Below the pieces are notes generated by a model. It had not been told where the DNA came from and ran no database searches. It saw only the letters and a list, made by a program, of their open reading frames with translations. From Amycolatopsis sp. NBRC 101858 (lineage in GTDB: Bacteria > Actinomycetota > Actinomycetes > Mycobacteriales > Pseudonocardiaceae): 64,000 nucleotides of DNA. Of this stretch, positions 8,377 to 16,958 are shown one piece after another (position 1 is the first letter of the stretch; every line of letters begins with the position of its first letter). Position numbers and translations under genes: made by a program. The DNA lies in assembly GCF_030269325.1 (NCBI RefSeq), contig NZ_BSTD01000001.1, positions 2,124,681 through 2,188,680 on the forward strand, in the 5' to 3' direction.

Positions 8377-9948
8377 GTGGACTCCTACGACTACGTGATC
8401 GTCGGCGCCGGGAGCGCCGGGTGCGTGCTGGCGAACCGGCTCACCGAAGATCCGTCGGCCCAGGTCTTGCTGCTCGAAGCGGGCGCGGAGGACACCGCGG
8501 ACGAAATCCACATCCCCGCCGCGTTCCCGAACCTGTTCAAGACCCGGTGGGACTGGAACTACGAGACCGTCGAGCAGAAGCACACCGGCAAGCCCGCGTA
8601 CTGGCCGCGCGGCAAGATGCTCGGCGGCTGCTCGTCGATCAACGCGATGATCTACATCCGCGGCAACCGCGCCGACTACGACGGCTGGCGCGATTCCCAC
8701 GGCGCCGAGGGCTGGGGCTGGGACGACGTCCTCCCGTACTTCAAGCGCGCCGAGGGCAACCAGCGCCTCGACGGGCCGCTGCACGGCACCGACGGCCCGC
8801 TGAACGTCGAGGACCGCCGGTTCACCCACGAGCTGTCGAGCGCGTGGGTCGACTCGGCCGTCACGTGGGGCCTCAAGCGCACCGACGACTTCAACGGCGA
8901 GAGCCAGGAAGGCGCCGGCGTCTACCAGGTCACCTGCAAGAAGGGCCGCCGCTGGTCCACCGCCGACGCGTACCTGCGCCCGGCGCTCGACCGGCCGAAC
9001 CTCACGGTGAAGACGACTTCGCCGGCCACCCGGATCGTCTTCGAGGGCACGCGCGCGGTCGGCGTGTCCTATTTGGACAACGGCGTCGAGACGACGGCGC
9101 GCGCGTCGACCGAGGTCATCTTGAGCGGCGGGGCGGTCAACTCGCCGCAGCTGCTGATGGTCTCCGGCGTCGGCCCGGCTGAGCACCTGCGCGAGCACGG
9201 CATCGACGTCGTCGCGGCGCTGCCCGGCGTCGGCGAGAACCTGCACGACCACCCGGCGTGCGGGATCATCTGGTCCACGCGCGGCACGACCGACCTGGTC
9301 GACGCGGCCACACCACGCGGGCTCGTCCGCTACCAGCTGACCAAGCGCGGGCCGCTGACGTCGAACATCGGCGAGGCGGGCGCGTTCTTCCCGACCACCG
9401 ACGGGCTTCCGGCGCCGGACATGCAGATCCACGTCGCGCCGACGTTGTTCTACGACAACGGGATGCGTGAGCCGACGGTCCCGGGCTTCACGTCGGCAGC
9501 GACGCTGGTGGACGTCGCGAGCCGCGGCCGGCTGCGGCTGAAGTCGGCGAACCCTTCGTGGAAGCCGGAAATCGACCCGGCGTACTACGCGGAGTCGTCG
9601 GACATGGACAAGATGGTCGCCGGGCTGCGCGCGCTGATCGAGATCGGTCGCGCCGGCCCGCTGAAGCGGTTCCTGGACAAGCCGTTCCTGCCGACGCGGC
9701 ACGACCTGACCGACGCTGAGCTGGCCGAGCACATCCGGGAGAACACGCAGACGCTGTACCACCCGGTCGGAACGTGCTCGATGGGTTCCGGCGAGCAGGC
9801 GGTGGTCGATCCTCAGCTGCGGGTGCGCGGGGTCGAGGGGCTGCGGGTGGTCGATGCTTCGGTGATGCCGGTGGTACCGCGCGGGAACACCAACGCGCCG
9901 ACGATCATGGTGGCGGAGAAGGCGGCCGATCTGATCCGGGGGCGTTGA
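8377..9948 (+). CDS. GMC-family oxidoreductase (choline/alcohol dehydrogenase-like)
   Basis: A 523-residue FAD-dependent glucose-methanol-choline oxidoreductase. The FAD-binding motif VIVGAGSAGCVLANRL starts at residue 7. The GMC signature region is GKMLGGCSSINAMIYIRGN. The C-terminal catalytic His is in LYHPVGTCSMG and the second conserved region is PRGNTNAPTIMVAEKAA. The family oxidises primary alcohols such as choline or polyethylene glycol to aldehydes; the substrate here is not determined. GTG 8377 has GGAGG upstream. A motif shared with the aldehyde dehydrogenase promoter suggests that the two act in sequence (alcohol to aldehyde to acid), although they are convergent and separated by a repeat element. 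Confidence 0.9.
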   Translation: MDSYDYVIVGAGSAGCVLANRLTEDPSAQVLLLEAGAEDTADEIHIPAAFPNLFKTRWDWNYETVEQKHTGKPAYWPRGKMLGGCSSINAMIYIRGNRADYDGWRDSHGAEGWGWDDVLPYFKRAEGNQRLDGPLHGTDGPLNVEDRRFTHELSSAWVDSAVTWGLKRTDDFNGESQEGAGVYQVTCKKGRRWSTADAYLRPALDRPNLTVKTTSPATRIVFEGTRAVGVSYLDNGVETTARASTEVILSGGAVNSPQLLMVSGVGPAEHLREHGIDVVAALPGVGENLHDHPACGIIWSTRGTTDLVDAATPRGLVRYQLTKRGPLTSNIGEAGAFFPTTDGLPAPDMQIHVAPTLFYDNGMREPTVPGFTSAATLVDVASRGRLRLKSANPSWKPEIDPAYYAESSDMDKMVAGLRALIEIGRAGPLKRFLDKPFLPTRHDLTDAELAEHIRENTQTLYHPVGTCSMGSGEQAVVDPQLRVRGVEGLRVVDASVMPVVPRGNTNAPTIMVAEKAADLIRGR

Positions 9949-9960
9949 CGGGCTTGGGCC

Positions 9961-10030
9961 GCGGCCCCCGGTATCCAGTTTACCGGGGGCTACCGACAGT
10001 TCCGGGGCGGTGGAAGTGGCTTATCCACAG
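9961..10030 (-). repeat. 70-bp element, copy 2, with DNA-damage-type promoter
   Basis: This is the inverted partner of 7034-7103. On the minus strand it begins CTGTGGATAA and contains CTGTCGGTA, 8 nt, TAAACT, and ends in the same AACTGGATACCGGGGGCCG run. It points leftwards into the 3' end of the GMC gene, so no gene is driven. With copy 1 it frames the GMC-purS-purQ segment as inverted repeats. Confidence 0.65.
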
Positions 10031-10042
10031 CCCCGGAGCGGC

Positions 10043-11539
10043 TCAGCGCTTGCCGTGGAGGATGGTCACCAGCTTGGCGACCAGAGCGTCCGTCGATTCC
10101 TTGCGGGTGAACGACGTAAGCGTCAACGGCGCCGTGAAGCGCTGACGGGCGATCGCCTTCGTGCGGGCGAACTCGCGCAGCCCCTCCGGCCCGTGGATGC
10201 GGCCGAAGCCCGAGTCGCCCACGCCGCCGAACGGCAGCGACGCGATGCCCGCGAACGACAGCGGTGCGTTGATCGCCGTCATGCCCGTGCGCAGCTTCTC
10301 GGCCAGCTCCACGCCGCGGGACTTCGAGAAGACCGTCGACCCCAGCCCGTACTTCGTGCTGTTCGCCTTCTCGACCGCTTCGTCCATGTCGCGGACCTTC
10401 GCGATCGTCACCGTCGGGCCGAACGTCTCCTCGGTGACCGCTTCGGAGTCCTCCGGGACGTCGACCAGCACCGTCGGCTGCGCGTACCGGTCGCCGACCG
10501 CGTCCTCGCCGCCGAGGACCGCCTTGCCGCCGCGGGCCAGCGCGTCCTGGATGTGGCGCTTGATCACGCCCAGCTGCGAGGGCATCGTCACCGGGCCGTA
10601 CTGCGCGGCCTCGTCCGAGCCCGCCCGCACGTCCTTCGACTTCTCGACGACCTTCGCGACGAACTCGTCGTGCACCTTCTCGTGGACGTACACGCGCTCG
10701 ACGCCGATGCAGGTCTGGCCGGAGTTGGAGAACGCGCCCCAGACCGTCGCGTCGGCCGCCGCGTCGAGGTCCGCGTCCGCGTCGACCAGCACCGGGTCCT
10801 TGCCGCCCGCCTCGATGACCACCGGCGTGAGCGTCTCCGCCGCCGCGGCCATGATGCGCTTGCCGGTCGCCGTCGAGCCGGTGAACGCGATCTTGTCGAC
10901 ACCCGCGCCGACCAGCGCTGCGCCCGTCTCGCCGAAGCCCGTGATCAGCTGAAGCACCGGCTGCTCCGGCACGATCTCGGCGAACGCGTCGACCAGCCAC
11001 TTCCCGACGCCCGGCGTGTACTCACTCGGCTTGAACACCACGGCGTTGCCCGCCGCGAGCGCGTACGCGATGGAGCCGAGCGGCGTGAACACCGGGTAGT
11101 TCCACGGGCCGATCACGCCGACCACGCCCAGCGGCTGGTACTCGACGGTCGCCGCCTGGTTCGACATCAGCAGCCCGGCCGAGCGCTTCTGCTTGCCGAG
11201 GATCTTCTTCGCGTGCTTGCCCGCCCACGCGATGTGTTCGATGGCCAGGACGCTCTCGAGCTGCGCGTCGGCGATCGGCTTGCCGGTCTCGTCGCGGACC
11301 ACCTGGCACAGCTGCGGGAGCCGGCGCGTCAGCACGCCCTTCCAGCTCTTCAGCCGTTCCGCGCGCCCGGCGAAGCCCAGGTCCGCCCACCACTCGGCAG
11401 CGACGCGCGCTCGCGCCACGGCTGCCTTCACGTCCTCCGCCGTGTGGATCGGATAAGTTCCGACCACCTCGTCGGTCGCCGGGCTGAGCGAGTCGAAGGT
11501 TTCGCCGACCGACGTCGGCTTCGGCTGGACGGCAGTCAT
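10043..11539 (-). CDS. NAD(P)-dependent aldehyde dehydrogenase
   Basis: A 498-residue aldehyde dehydrogenase oxidising an aldehyde to its carboxylate. The cofactor/substrate region is VGVIGPWNYPVFTPLGSIAYAL. The general-base Glu lies in VIEAGGKDP, the nucleophilic Cys in NSGQTCIG, and ETFGPTVTI is conserved. It resembles the succinic-semialdehyde/coniferyl-aldehyde branch, but substrate assignment is not safe. ATG 11539 has GGGAG upstream. Its promoter (-35 TTGGCA, 17 nt, -10 TAGCCT) overlaps the operator-like motif also found before the GMC gene, and the promoter is embedded in the 3' end of the preceding MFS gene. Confidence 0.93.
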   Translation of the reverse strand: MTAVQPKPTSVGETFDSLSPATDEVVGTYPIHTAEDVKAAVARARVAAEWWADLGFAGRAERLKSWKGVLTRRLPQLCQVVRDETGKPIADAQLESVLAIEHIAWAGKHAKKILGKQKRSAGLLMSNQAATVEYQPLGVVGVIGPWNYPVFTPLGSIAYALAAGNAVVFKPSEYTPGVGKWLVDAFAEIVPEQPVLQLITGFGETGAALVGAGVDKIAFTGSTATGKRIMAAAAETLTPVVIEAGGKDPVLVDADADLDAAADATVWGAFSNSGQTCIGVERVYVHEKVHDEFVAKVVEKSKDVRAGSDEAAQYGPVTMPSQLGVIKRHIQDALARGGKAVLGGEDAVGDRYAQPTVLVDVPEDSEAVTEETFGPTVTIAKVRDMDEAVEKANSTKYGLGSTVFSKSRGVELAEKLRTGMTAINAPLSFAGIASLPFGGVGDSGFGRIHGPEGLREFARTKAIARQRFTAPLTLTSFTRKESTDALVAKLVTILHGKR

Positions 11540-11570
11540 CGGCGTCTCCCTGGAGGTAGCGGGTCAGCCC

Positions 11571-11604
11571 AGGCTACGACGTTACTGACATCGTGCCAAT
11601 AGCT
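11571..11604 (-). promoter_or_regulatory. Aldehyde dehydrogenase promoter with overlapping operator
   Basis: On the minus strand TTGGCA (11594-11599) and TAGCCT (11571-11576) are spaced by 17 nt. The motif TGACATCGTGCCAATAGCT (plus strand 11586-11604) covers the -35. Its core TGACA-N3-TGCCA is close to palindromic. Confidence 0.6.
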
Positions 11605-12719
11605 CTCGCGGGCTTCGCCACCAGCATTGCACCCGCGATCGCCGCGGCAAAGACACCGAACAACGGTGGGAGCCACAACGGCAGCACGCCGACGGCCAGC
11701 GAACCCAGCCCGAAGCCGGCCGCCTGGACCGTGAAGCTCAACGAGAACCCCGCTGAACTGCGGTTCTTCGGCAGCACACGCTGCAGGTTGACCGAGGTCG
11801 TGGCCACCAGCGGACCACCGCACACGCCGACCAGGGCCACGGACGCGAGCAAGCCCGCCCAGCCCAAGTCGGCGGAGAGCACGAGCCCGCCGACGACGAA
11901 CCCGCCGAGGAACAGCCGCGGATCGCCGATCTTGCCCCGCCACACATAGAGCGCGCTGCCCGCGATGCTCGCCCCGGTCAGTACGGCGATCACCACCGGC
12001 GCGGCCGTCTCGGGCGCGCCGAGGCGCTGGACCAGCGGCAACGGCGCGACCTCGATCGTCGACGTCAGCAGCCCGATGGTGAAGGCGCAGCACAGCCACG
12101 GCAGGCAGGCGGCGAGCCCCACGGGCGGGACGTCGGGCCCGGATTCCACCCGTTCGCGCTCACCCGCGCGACGCGGTACGAGCAGAGCCGCGGCCACGCA
12201 GGCGGCGGCCATCGCGGCCAGTGGCACGAGCGAACCGGCCATGTCGAGCAGCGCGACCAATGCCGGGCCACCGACGAGCACGCCGTCGAGGACCATCGCG
12301 TCGACCGAAATCGCCCGGGGAAGCAGCCCGTCGTCGACCGTGTCCGCGAGCAGCGTCCGGAACCCACCGGACAACGCCCCGCCCGTGATGCCGGGCAGCA
12401 GGACGACCGCGAGCAAGACAGCACCGGGTGCACCCGCCGCGGCGGCGAACGCGAGCGTCGCGAACCCCGCCGCGGTCAGGAGCAGCAGCACCGGCAGGCC
12501 ACGGGCCGGGCCGACGCGGTCGAGCAGCCGCCCGACCGGCACCGCGCAGACCATTTCGGCGGCGACGTAGACCGACATCAGCACGCCGCCGAGCCGGTAC
12601 GAACCGGTCGTCGCGGTGGTCAGCAGAGTGAACGCGAGCGGCGCCATGGTCGCCGGGAGCCGCGCGAACTGGACGCCCGCCGACCAGCGCCAGTAGGCGC
12701 GATGGGTGAACAACGACAT
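11574..12719 (-). CDS. MFS transporter
   Basis: A 381-residue major facilitator from ATG 12719 (MSLFTHRAYWRWSAGVQFAR). Hydrophobic segments alternate with short loops over the whole length, and MSVYVAAEMVCAVPVGRLLDRVGPARGLP corresponds to the loop-2/3 region. The in-frame start at 12833 would run through the divergent regulator's coding region and is rejected. It is divergent from an ArsR-type regulator with DUF5937, a common gene pair in actinomycetes, and is presumably its target. The exported compound is unknown. Confidence 0.85.
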   Translation of the reverse strand: MSLFTHRAYWRWSAGVQFARLPATMAPLAFTLLTTATTGSYRLGGVLMSVYVAAEMVCAVPVGRLLDRVGPARGLPVLLLLTAAGFATLAFAAAAGAPGAVLLAVVLLPGITGGALSGGFRTLLADTVDDGLLPRAISVDAMVLDGVLVGGPALVALLDMAGSLVPLAAMAAACVAAALLVPRRAGERERVESGPDVPPVGLAACLPWLCCAFTIGLLTSTIEVAPLPLVQRLGAPETAAPVVIAVLTGASIAGSALYVWRGKIGDPRLFLGGFVVGGLVLSADLGWAGLLASVALVGVCGGPLVATTSVNLQRVLPKNRSSAGFSLSFTVQAAGFGLGSLAVGVLPLWLPPLFGVFAAAIAGAMLVAKPARAIGTMSVTS

Positions 12720-12756
12720 GCTCACACGCTCGTCCGTGCCGCACCCAGGGCACACT

Positions 12757-12779
12757 GATTCGGGTGAGGACGAATCACC
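12757..12779. promoter_or_regulatory. Overlapping dyads between MFS and ArsR genes
   Basis: GATTCG-N8-CGAATC (12757-12776) and GGTGA-N7-TCACC (12763-12779) are interleaved inverted repeats. They occupy the 61-bp divergent gap immediately before the regulator's ATG. This is a candidate operator for autorepression and for control of the MFS gene. Confidence 0.5.
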
Positions 12780-12780
12780 G

Positions 12781-13713
12781 ATGATCGAGCTCGTGCTGAC
12801 GGCGGCCGGTGCGCAACGCGTCCGGTTCGCCATCTCGCCGCTGGAGGAAGTGCTGGGTGCCGTCCAGACGCTGCTCGGCGTCCGGCGGCACCCGGCGCAC
12901 CTGCCGTGGCTCGCCGACGCTCCCGACGTGCCCGAACTGGCGGCGGTCTTGAGCGCGCGGCACTACGTCACGGAGTTCCTGAGCCCGCCGCCAGACGGCC
13001 CGGAGACAACGGCGGAGGCGCAGCTGCGGGCGGTCCGCGCGACGCCGCCGCACCAGGTCGCGCTGGAGCTGGGGATGGTCGACGCCGACCTTTCGCTGCT
13101 GCCGGACGATCCGGCGGCAGCGCGCGACGTGCTGGCCGACCAGCTGGAGACGGTGTGGGACGCGCTGCTCGCACCGGAGTGGCCCCGCCTGCGCGAGCTG
13201 CTGGCGGCGGACATTGCGCACCGGACGCGGCAGCTGGGTTCCGGCGGGCTCGCGTCGATGCTGGCCGGCCTGCACCCGCGCGTGCGGCTGTCGGACACGT
13301 CGGTGCTGGTCGACCTCCGGGCCCGCGAGCGCCTGGAGATCGATTCACGCGGGCTGCTGCTGATCCCGGCGGTGTTCGCGTGGCCGAACGTCGGCGTCGT
13401 GACGGTGCCGCCCTGGCAGATCTCACTGCTCTACCCGGCTCGCGGCGTCGCCTCGCTTTGGACGTCTTCCGCGGCACCGCCGGAGCCGCTGGTCGAGGTG
13501 CTCGGCCGGACGCGGGCGCTGCTGCTCACGACCATCGACCGCCCCGCGGCGACGACCGAGCTGGCCCGGCGCCACGACTTGGCGCCGGCGACGGTTTCCG
13601 CGCACCTCACGGCGTTGCGCGGCGCGGGTTTGCTGACGTCGGAGCGTCGCGGCCACCGGGTGCTGTACCGGCGGACCGAGCTGGGCGACGCGCTGCTCAC
13701 CGGCAGACTGTGA
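12781..13713 (+). CDS. DUF5937 / ArsR-type winged-helix regulator
   Basis: A 310-residue protein from ATG 12781. Residues 1-235 form the DUF5937-like ligand region (MIELVLTAAGAQRVRFAISP, later LIPAVFAWPNVGV). Residues about 245-305 form an ArsR-type winged helix (LARRHDLAPATVSAHLTALR, then GLLTSERRGHRVLYRRTELG). The in-frame start at 12706 would overlap the MFS start region and is rejected. It is divergent from the MFS gene, with dyads in between, which suggests local control of efflux. The phosphatase gene begins 3 bp downstream and may be cotranscribed. Confidence 0.85.
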   Translation: MIELVLTAAGAQRVRFAISPLEEVLGAVQTLLGVRRHPAHLPWLADAPDVPELAAVLSARHYVTEFLSPPPDGPETTAEAQLRAVRATPPHQVALELGMVDADLSLLPDDPAAARDVLADQLETVWDALLAPEWPRLRELLAADIAHRTRQLGSGGLASMLAGLHPRVRLSDTSVLVDLRARERLEIDSRGLLLIPAVFAWPNVGVVTVPPWQISLLYPARGVASLWTSSAAPPEPLVEVLGRTRALLLTTIDRPAATTELARRHDLAPATVSAHLTALRGAGLLTSERRGHRVLYRRTELGDALLTGRL

Positions 13714-13716
13714 AGC

Positions 13717-14487
13717 ATGAGCAGAGCAGTGAACTGGGAAGGCTTTTACAACACCAGAGATCTCGGTGGCCTGCCGACCGGAACGGGTCGCCCGACTCGC
13801 CACGGTGCCTTCTTCCGAGCCGCGGACCTCCGGTTCGTGACCGACGCCGGCTGGGCCCAGGCACGGGAGTCCGGTGTCCGGACCGTCATCGACCTGCGCA
13901 ACGCCGACGAGATCCGGCTGACGGCGGACAGCCCGACGGCACTGGCGGGTTCGGCGCAGTTCGCCGTCGCGGCCGACACGACCACGCCGTCCGGCATCGA
14001 CCGCTTGGAGGTTCCCCTCGACGACATCGACGACGTCGAGTTCTGGCGGTACGTCAACGGTGAGCGGCTGAACGGCACCCCGCTCTACTACCGGGTCTTC
14101 CTCGAACGGAAGGCCGAACGCTGCGCCGCCGTCATCGAGGCGATCGCGCGGTCCGCCCCCGGCGGTGTCCTGTTCCACTGCGGCTCCGGGCGGGACCGGA
14201 CCGGGCTGGTCGCGCTCCTGCTGCTGGCGCTCGCCGGCGTCGAACCCGGCGCGATCGCCGCGGACTACGACCTGTCCGCCGAGGCCGTGAAACCGCTGTT
14301 CGCCGCGATGGGCGCGCAAGACCAAGGACAGGTCATCGAGGCTCTCCTCGCGGAGCGGGGCACGACGACCGCGGGCGCCATCCGGGACACCCTCGAGGGA
14401 TTCGACGCCGAGCGGTACCTCCTCGACGCCGGGGTCGGCCGCGGCGACCTCGACGACATCCGGCACCGGCTGACGAACCGGGACTAG
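13717..14487 (+). CDS. Protein-tyrosine/serine phosphatase (IphP-like)
   Basis: A 256-residue phosphatase of the DSP/IphP type. N-terminal [15 protein letters not shown] is the typical opening. The P-loop [10 protein letters not shown] carries the catalytic Cys and Arg at about residues 152-161, and the general-acid Asp would lie in the preceding loop. Actinobacterial homologues such as PtpB dephosphorylate proteins or phosphoinositides; the substrate here is unknown. The start is 3 bp after the ArsR-type gene, so cotranscription is likely. No signal peptide is seen, so it should be cytosolic. Confidence 0.88.
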   Translation: MSRAVNWEGFYNTRDLGGLPTGTGRPTRHGAFFRAADLRFVTDAGWAQARESGVRTVIDLRNADEIRLTADSPTALAGSAQFAVAADTTTPSGIDRLEVPLDDIDDVEFWRYVNGERLNGTPLYYRVFLERKAERCAAVIEAIARSAPGGVLFHCGSGRDRTGLVALLLLALAGVEPGAIAADYDLSAEAVKPLFAAMGAQDQGQVIEALLAERGTTTAGAIRDTLEGFDAERYLLDAGVGRGDLDDIRHRLTNRD

Positions 14488-14520
14488 GCTGGAATCGACC
14501 ACCTGCGAAGGAGAACATCG

Positions 14521-15156
14521 ATGCGTATCGTCCATTTCGGACACGCCTGCCTGTTGCTGGAGACCGGCTCCGAGCGGATCCTGATCGACCCCGGCGCGTT
14601 CTCCACCGGGTTCGAGGGTGAGCGGGAGCTGTCCGCCGTGCTGGTCACGCACCAGCACTTCGACCACCTGGACGTCGAGCGGCTGCCGAAGATCCTCGAA
14701 GCCAACCCGGACGCGAAGCTCATCGTCGACCCCGGTTCGGCTCCCGAGGTCGAAAAGCTGGGCTTCCCGTTCGACATCGCCAATGTGGGTGACGCGTTCG
14801 CGGTCGGGGACACCTCGATCAAGGCGGTCGGCGGCGAGCACGCCGTCATCCACGCGGACATCCCGGTGATCCCGAACATCGGCTACGTCTTCGACGACGG
14901 CGCGTTCTTCCACCCGGGCGACTCGTTCTTCGTGCCCGAGCAGAAGATCGACGTGCTGGGCCTGCCGACGGGCGCGCCGTGGCTCAAGGCCGGCGAGGCC
15001 GTCGACTACCTGCGAGCCGTCGCGCCGCGGGTGGCCGTGCCGATCCACGAGGCTGTGCTGGCCAACCCGGCTCTGCACTACGGCCTGTTCGGCAACCTCG
15101 CGCCGGAGGGGACCGAGGTCAAGGTGCTGGACCGGGCCGAGCCCGCGAAGTTCTAG
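14521..15156 (+). CDS. MBL-fold metal-dependent hydrolase
   Basis: A 211-residue metallo-beta-lactamase-fold protein. The metal motif is THQHFDHLD (residues about 42-50), preceded by the UlaG/RomA-type opening MRIVHFGHACLLLETGSERI. A further metal ligand is in FHPGDSFFVPE and the C-terminal His in VPIHEAVLANPALHY. The substrate is unknown; small UlaG-like members hydrolyse lactones or phosphoesters. AAGGAG lies about 8 nt upstream of ATG 14521. It ends in a strong bidirectional hairpin facing the SDR gene. Confidence 0.88.
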   Translation: MRIVHFGHACLLLETGSERILIDPGAFSTGFEGERELSAVLVTHQHFDHLDVERLPKILEANPDAKLIVDPGSAPEVEKLGFPFDIANVGDAFAVGDTSIKAVGGEHAVIHADIPVIPNIGYVFDDGAFFHPGDSFFVPEQKIDVLGLPTGAPWLKAGEAVDYLRAVAPRVAVPIHEAVLANPALHYGLFGNLAPEGTEVKVLDRAEPAKF

Positions 15157-15161
15157 ACCGC

Positions 15162-15193
15162 GCGGCGTGCTGGTCAGCCGACCGGCACGCCGC
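15162..15193. terminator. Bidirectional hairpin terminator
   Basis: GCGGCGTGC (15162-15170) pairs with GCACGCCGC (15185-15193), and the inner GGTC/GACC extends the stem around an AGCC loop with one T-G pair. It lies between the convergent MBL and SDR genes and covers the last SDR codons. Confidence 0.65.
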
Positions 15194-16112
15194 ACAGCTC
15201 CGCCGCGCCACGCCACAGCTCCTCCTCCCGCGCCTCGTTGTAGGACTCCGCTGACGACGGCACGACCCGGCCGCGGTCCAGGTAGGCCCCGGACTCGGCC
15301 GGCCGAGGGGCCGTCATGGCCGCGGCCAGCCGGACGCCCGCGGTCTGCGGGCTCGACGCGATGGGTGTCGCCCACAGCAACGGAAGCAGGAACCGGAAGC
15401 CGAAGCGCTGGATCGCGCTCGCGTCCCTGGCGAGGCCCGTACCGGGGACCAGTCCGGGGGTGAAGGCGTAGAAGTCGATCTTGGGAAACCGCCGCGCCAG
15501 CTCGTGCACCAGGTACTGCACGCCGAGCTTGCTGGTCGAATAAGCCCGGCGCCCCGCAGTCACGGTTTCGGCATCGGGACCGCTGCCCGGCTCGGCGAGA
15601 CTCCGCGGGCCTGTCCAGTGCGGTGCCGGGACGAGACCCAGGTTGTGCCGGAAGTCGCCGAAGTGCGACTCGCTGCCGGTGACCACCACGCGCGCGCCCG
15701 GCTCGAACCGGTCGGCGAGCAGGCGGATCAGCAGGTAGTTCGCCAGGACGTTGATCCCGAACGTGGCTTCGAACCCGTCCGCCGTGGTCTTCGTGACCGA
15801 GGCCATCTGGACGCCCGCGTTGGCCAGGAACCCGGTCAGCGGCGGAATCTCCCGCTCGTCGAGCAGCTTCCGCACGGCATCCGCCGCCACGCGCACCTCC
15901 GCCAGGGAGCCGAGGTCGCACGACACCGCCCGGACGTTCGCGTTCCCCGTGCGCGCGGCCAGCTCCCGCGCGACCCGGCGCCCGGCCTCCTCCCCTCGCA
16001 CGACGACGAGCAGCAGCTGGTCCGGCCGGTCCCGCAGCAGTCGTTCCGCCGCGGCCCGGCCGAGCCCGCGGCTCGCCCCGGTCATGAGCAGTGTCTTCGT
16101 CGGTTCGGTCAT
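15174..16112 (-). CDS. Short-chain dehydrogenase/reductase, protochlorophyllide-reductase-like
   Basis: A 312-residue classical-type SDR. The Rossmann motif is LLMTGASRGLGRAAAERLL (residues 8-26), the structural motif is FLANAGVQ, and the catalytic Tyr/Lys pair is in YSTSKLGVQ. The length and FTPGLVPGTGLARD tail resemble actinomycete SDRs annotated as WW-domain or protochlorophyllide-reductase-like oxidoreductases. The physiological substrate is unknown. It is divergent from a TetR gene (90 bp gap with an inverted repeat), so local repression and induction by a substrate are likely. AAGGGG precedes ATG 16112. Confidence 0.87.
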   Translation of the reverse strand: MTEPTKTLLMTGASRGLGRAAAERLLRDRPDQLLLVVVRGEEAGRRVARELAARTGNANVRAVSCDLGSLAEVRVAADAVRKLLDEREIPPLTGFLANAGVQMASVTKTTADGFEATFGINVLANYLLIRLLADRFEPGARVVVTGSESHFGDFRHNLGLVPAPHWTGPRSLAEPGSGPDAETVTAGRRAYSTSKLGVQYLVHELARRFPKIDFYAFTPGLVPGTGLARDASAIQRFGFRFLLPLLWATPIASSPQTAGVRLAAAMTAPRPAESGAYLDRGRVVPSSAESYNEAREEELWRGAAELCGVPVG

Positions 16113-16135
16113 GGTCTCGCCCCTTCACCCGATCA

Positions 16136-16196
16136 GGTACTCGATTCGAACTGGTACTCGGTACCGTAGCGGACTTGATACCGGTTCCGCTACTGT
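16136..16196. promoter_or_regulatory. SDR/TetR divergent control region
   Basis: GGTACTCG occurs directly repeated at 16136 and 16153. The inverted repeat GTAGCGG (16166-16172) and CCGCTAC (16187-16193) surrounds 14 nt. TACTGT (16191-16196) is the likely -10 of the TetR gene, 6 nt before its ATG. The inverted repeat overlaps it, which suits autorepression. Confidence 0.5.
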
Positions 16197-16202
16197 TGGC
16201 TC

Positions 16203-16808
16203 ATGGAACAACGCCCCTCGCTGCGGGAGCGCAAGCAGAAACAAGCTCGTGAACAGATCGTCGAGGCAGCCTTCGAACTGTTCGCGGAGCGCGGCTTCAC
16301 CGATGTCACCGTCACGGACATCGCCGAGCGCGCGGAAGTGGGGCGTACGACGTTTTTCCGGTACTTCGGAGACAAGCAGGAGGTGGTGTTTTCGGACGAA
16401 CAGCAGCTGCTGGACCACTTGGCGGAGCGGCAGCGGGCATTGGCGGGCGAGGCACCCCGCACCCTGCCGGCGGCGCTGGACCAGGTCCGCGCCCTGGTGC
16501 TGGAGGTGTGCGCGGAGGCCACCGCGGACGCCACGCACTACGAAATGCACCAGCGTTTGCTCGAGGAGAACCCGGAGCTCAAGGACCGCAGCGCACGGAA
16601 GCTGCAACGGTTCGCCGAGCTGGGCGAGGCGATCCTGCTGGAACGCGGCACACCACGGGAGGTCGCGGTGCTGGCGGCGCAGGTCGCGGTGGCCTGCTAC
16701 CAGGCGGGCAGCCGGCTCGCCGGGGCCGACGCACCCGCGCTCGCCCCGGCGGTCGACATGGCCTTCGGACGGCTCGAAGTGCTCCTCGACCCGAACCCGG
16801 CGCACTGA
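16203..16808 (+). CDS. TetR family transcriptional regulator
   Basis: A 201-residue TetR regulator. The N-terminal HTH spans about residues 12-58 (QIVEAAFELFAERGFTDVTV, then TDIAERAEVGRTTFFRYFGDK). The C-terminal half resembles the MftR-like or generic ligand domain. ATG 16203 lies 6 nt after TACTGT, with no Shine-Dalgarno sequence, so a leaderless message is likely. It is divergent from the SDR and probably represses it; the ligand is unknown. A small hairpin with CCCC-GTCA-GGGG arms follows at about 16831-16842. Confidence 0.88.
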   Translation: MEQRPSLRERKQKQAREQIVEAAFELFAERGFTDVTVTDIAERAEVGRTTFFRYFGDKQEVVFSDEQQLLDHLAERQRALAGEAPRTLPAALDQVRALVLEVCAEATADATHYEMHQRLLEENPELKDRSARKLQRFAELGEAILLERGTPREVAVLAAQVAVACYQAGSRLAGADAPALAPAVDMAFGRLEVLLDPNPAH

Positions 16809-16958
16809 TGGCGGTAGCGAGCCCGATCCCCGTCAGGGGCGATCATTGACAACTCCAGAATGAAGCGACCGTGGGCGGCCCGTCGTGCCCATCGCGATCA
16901 CCCGGTGACCTCGTGACCGCACCCACGACACCCGCCGCGCGGTGCGGCTGATCATCGC

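Noticed and set aside
13423..16128. 901-residue minus-strand frame
   Set aside because: It overlaps four well-supported genes and is Arg/Gly-rich shadow sequence.
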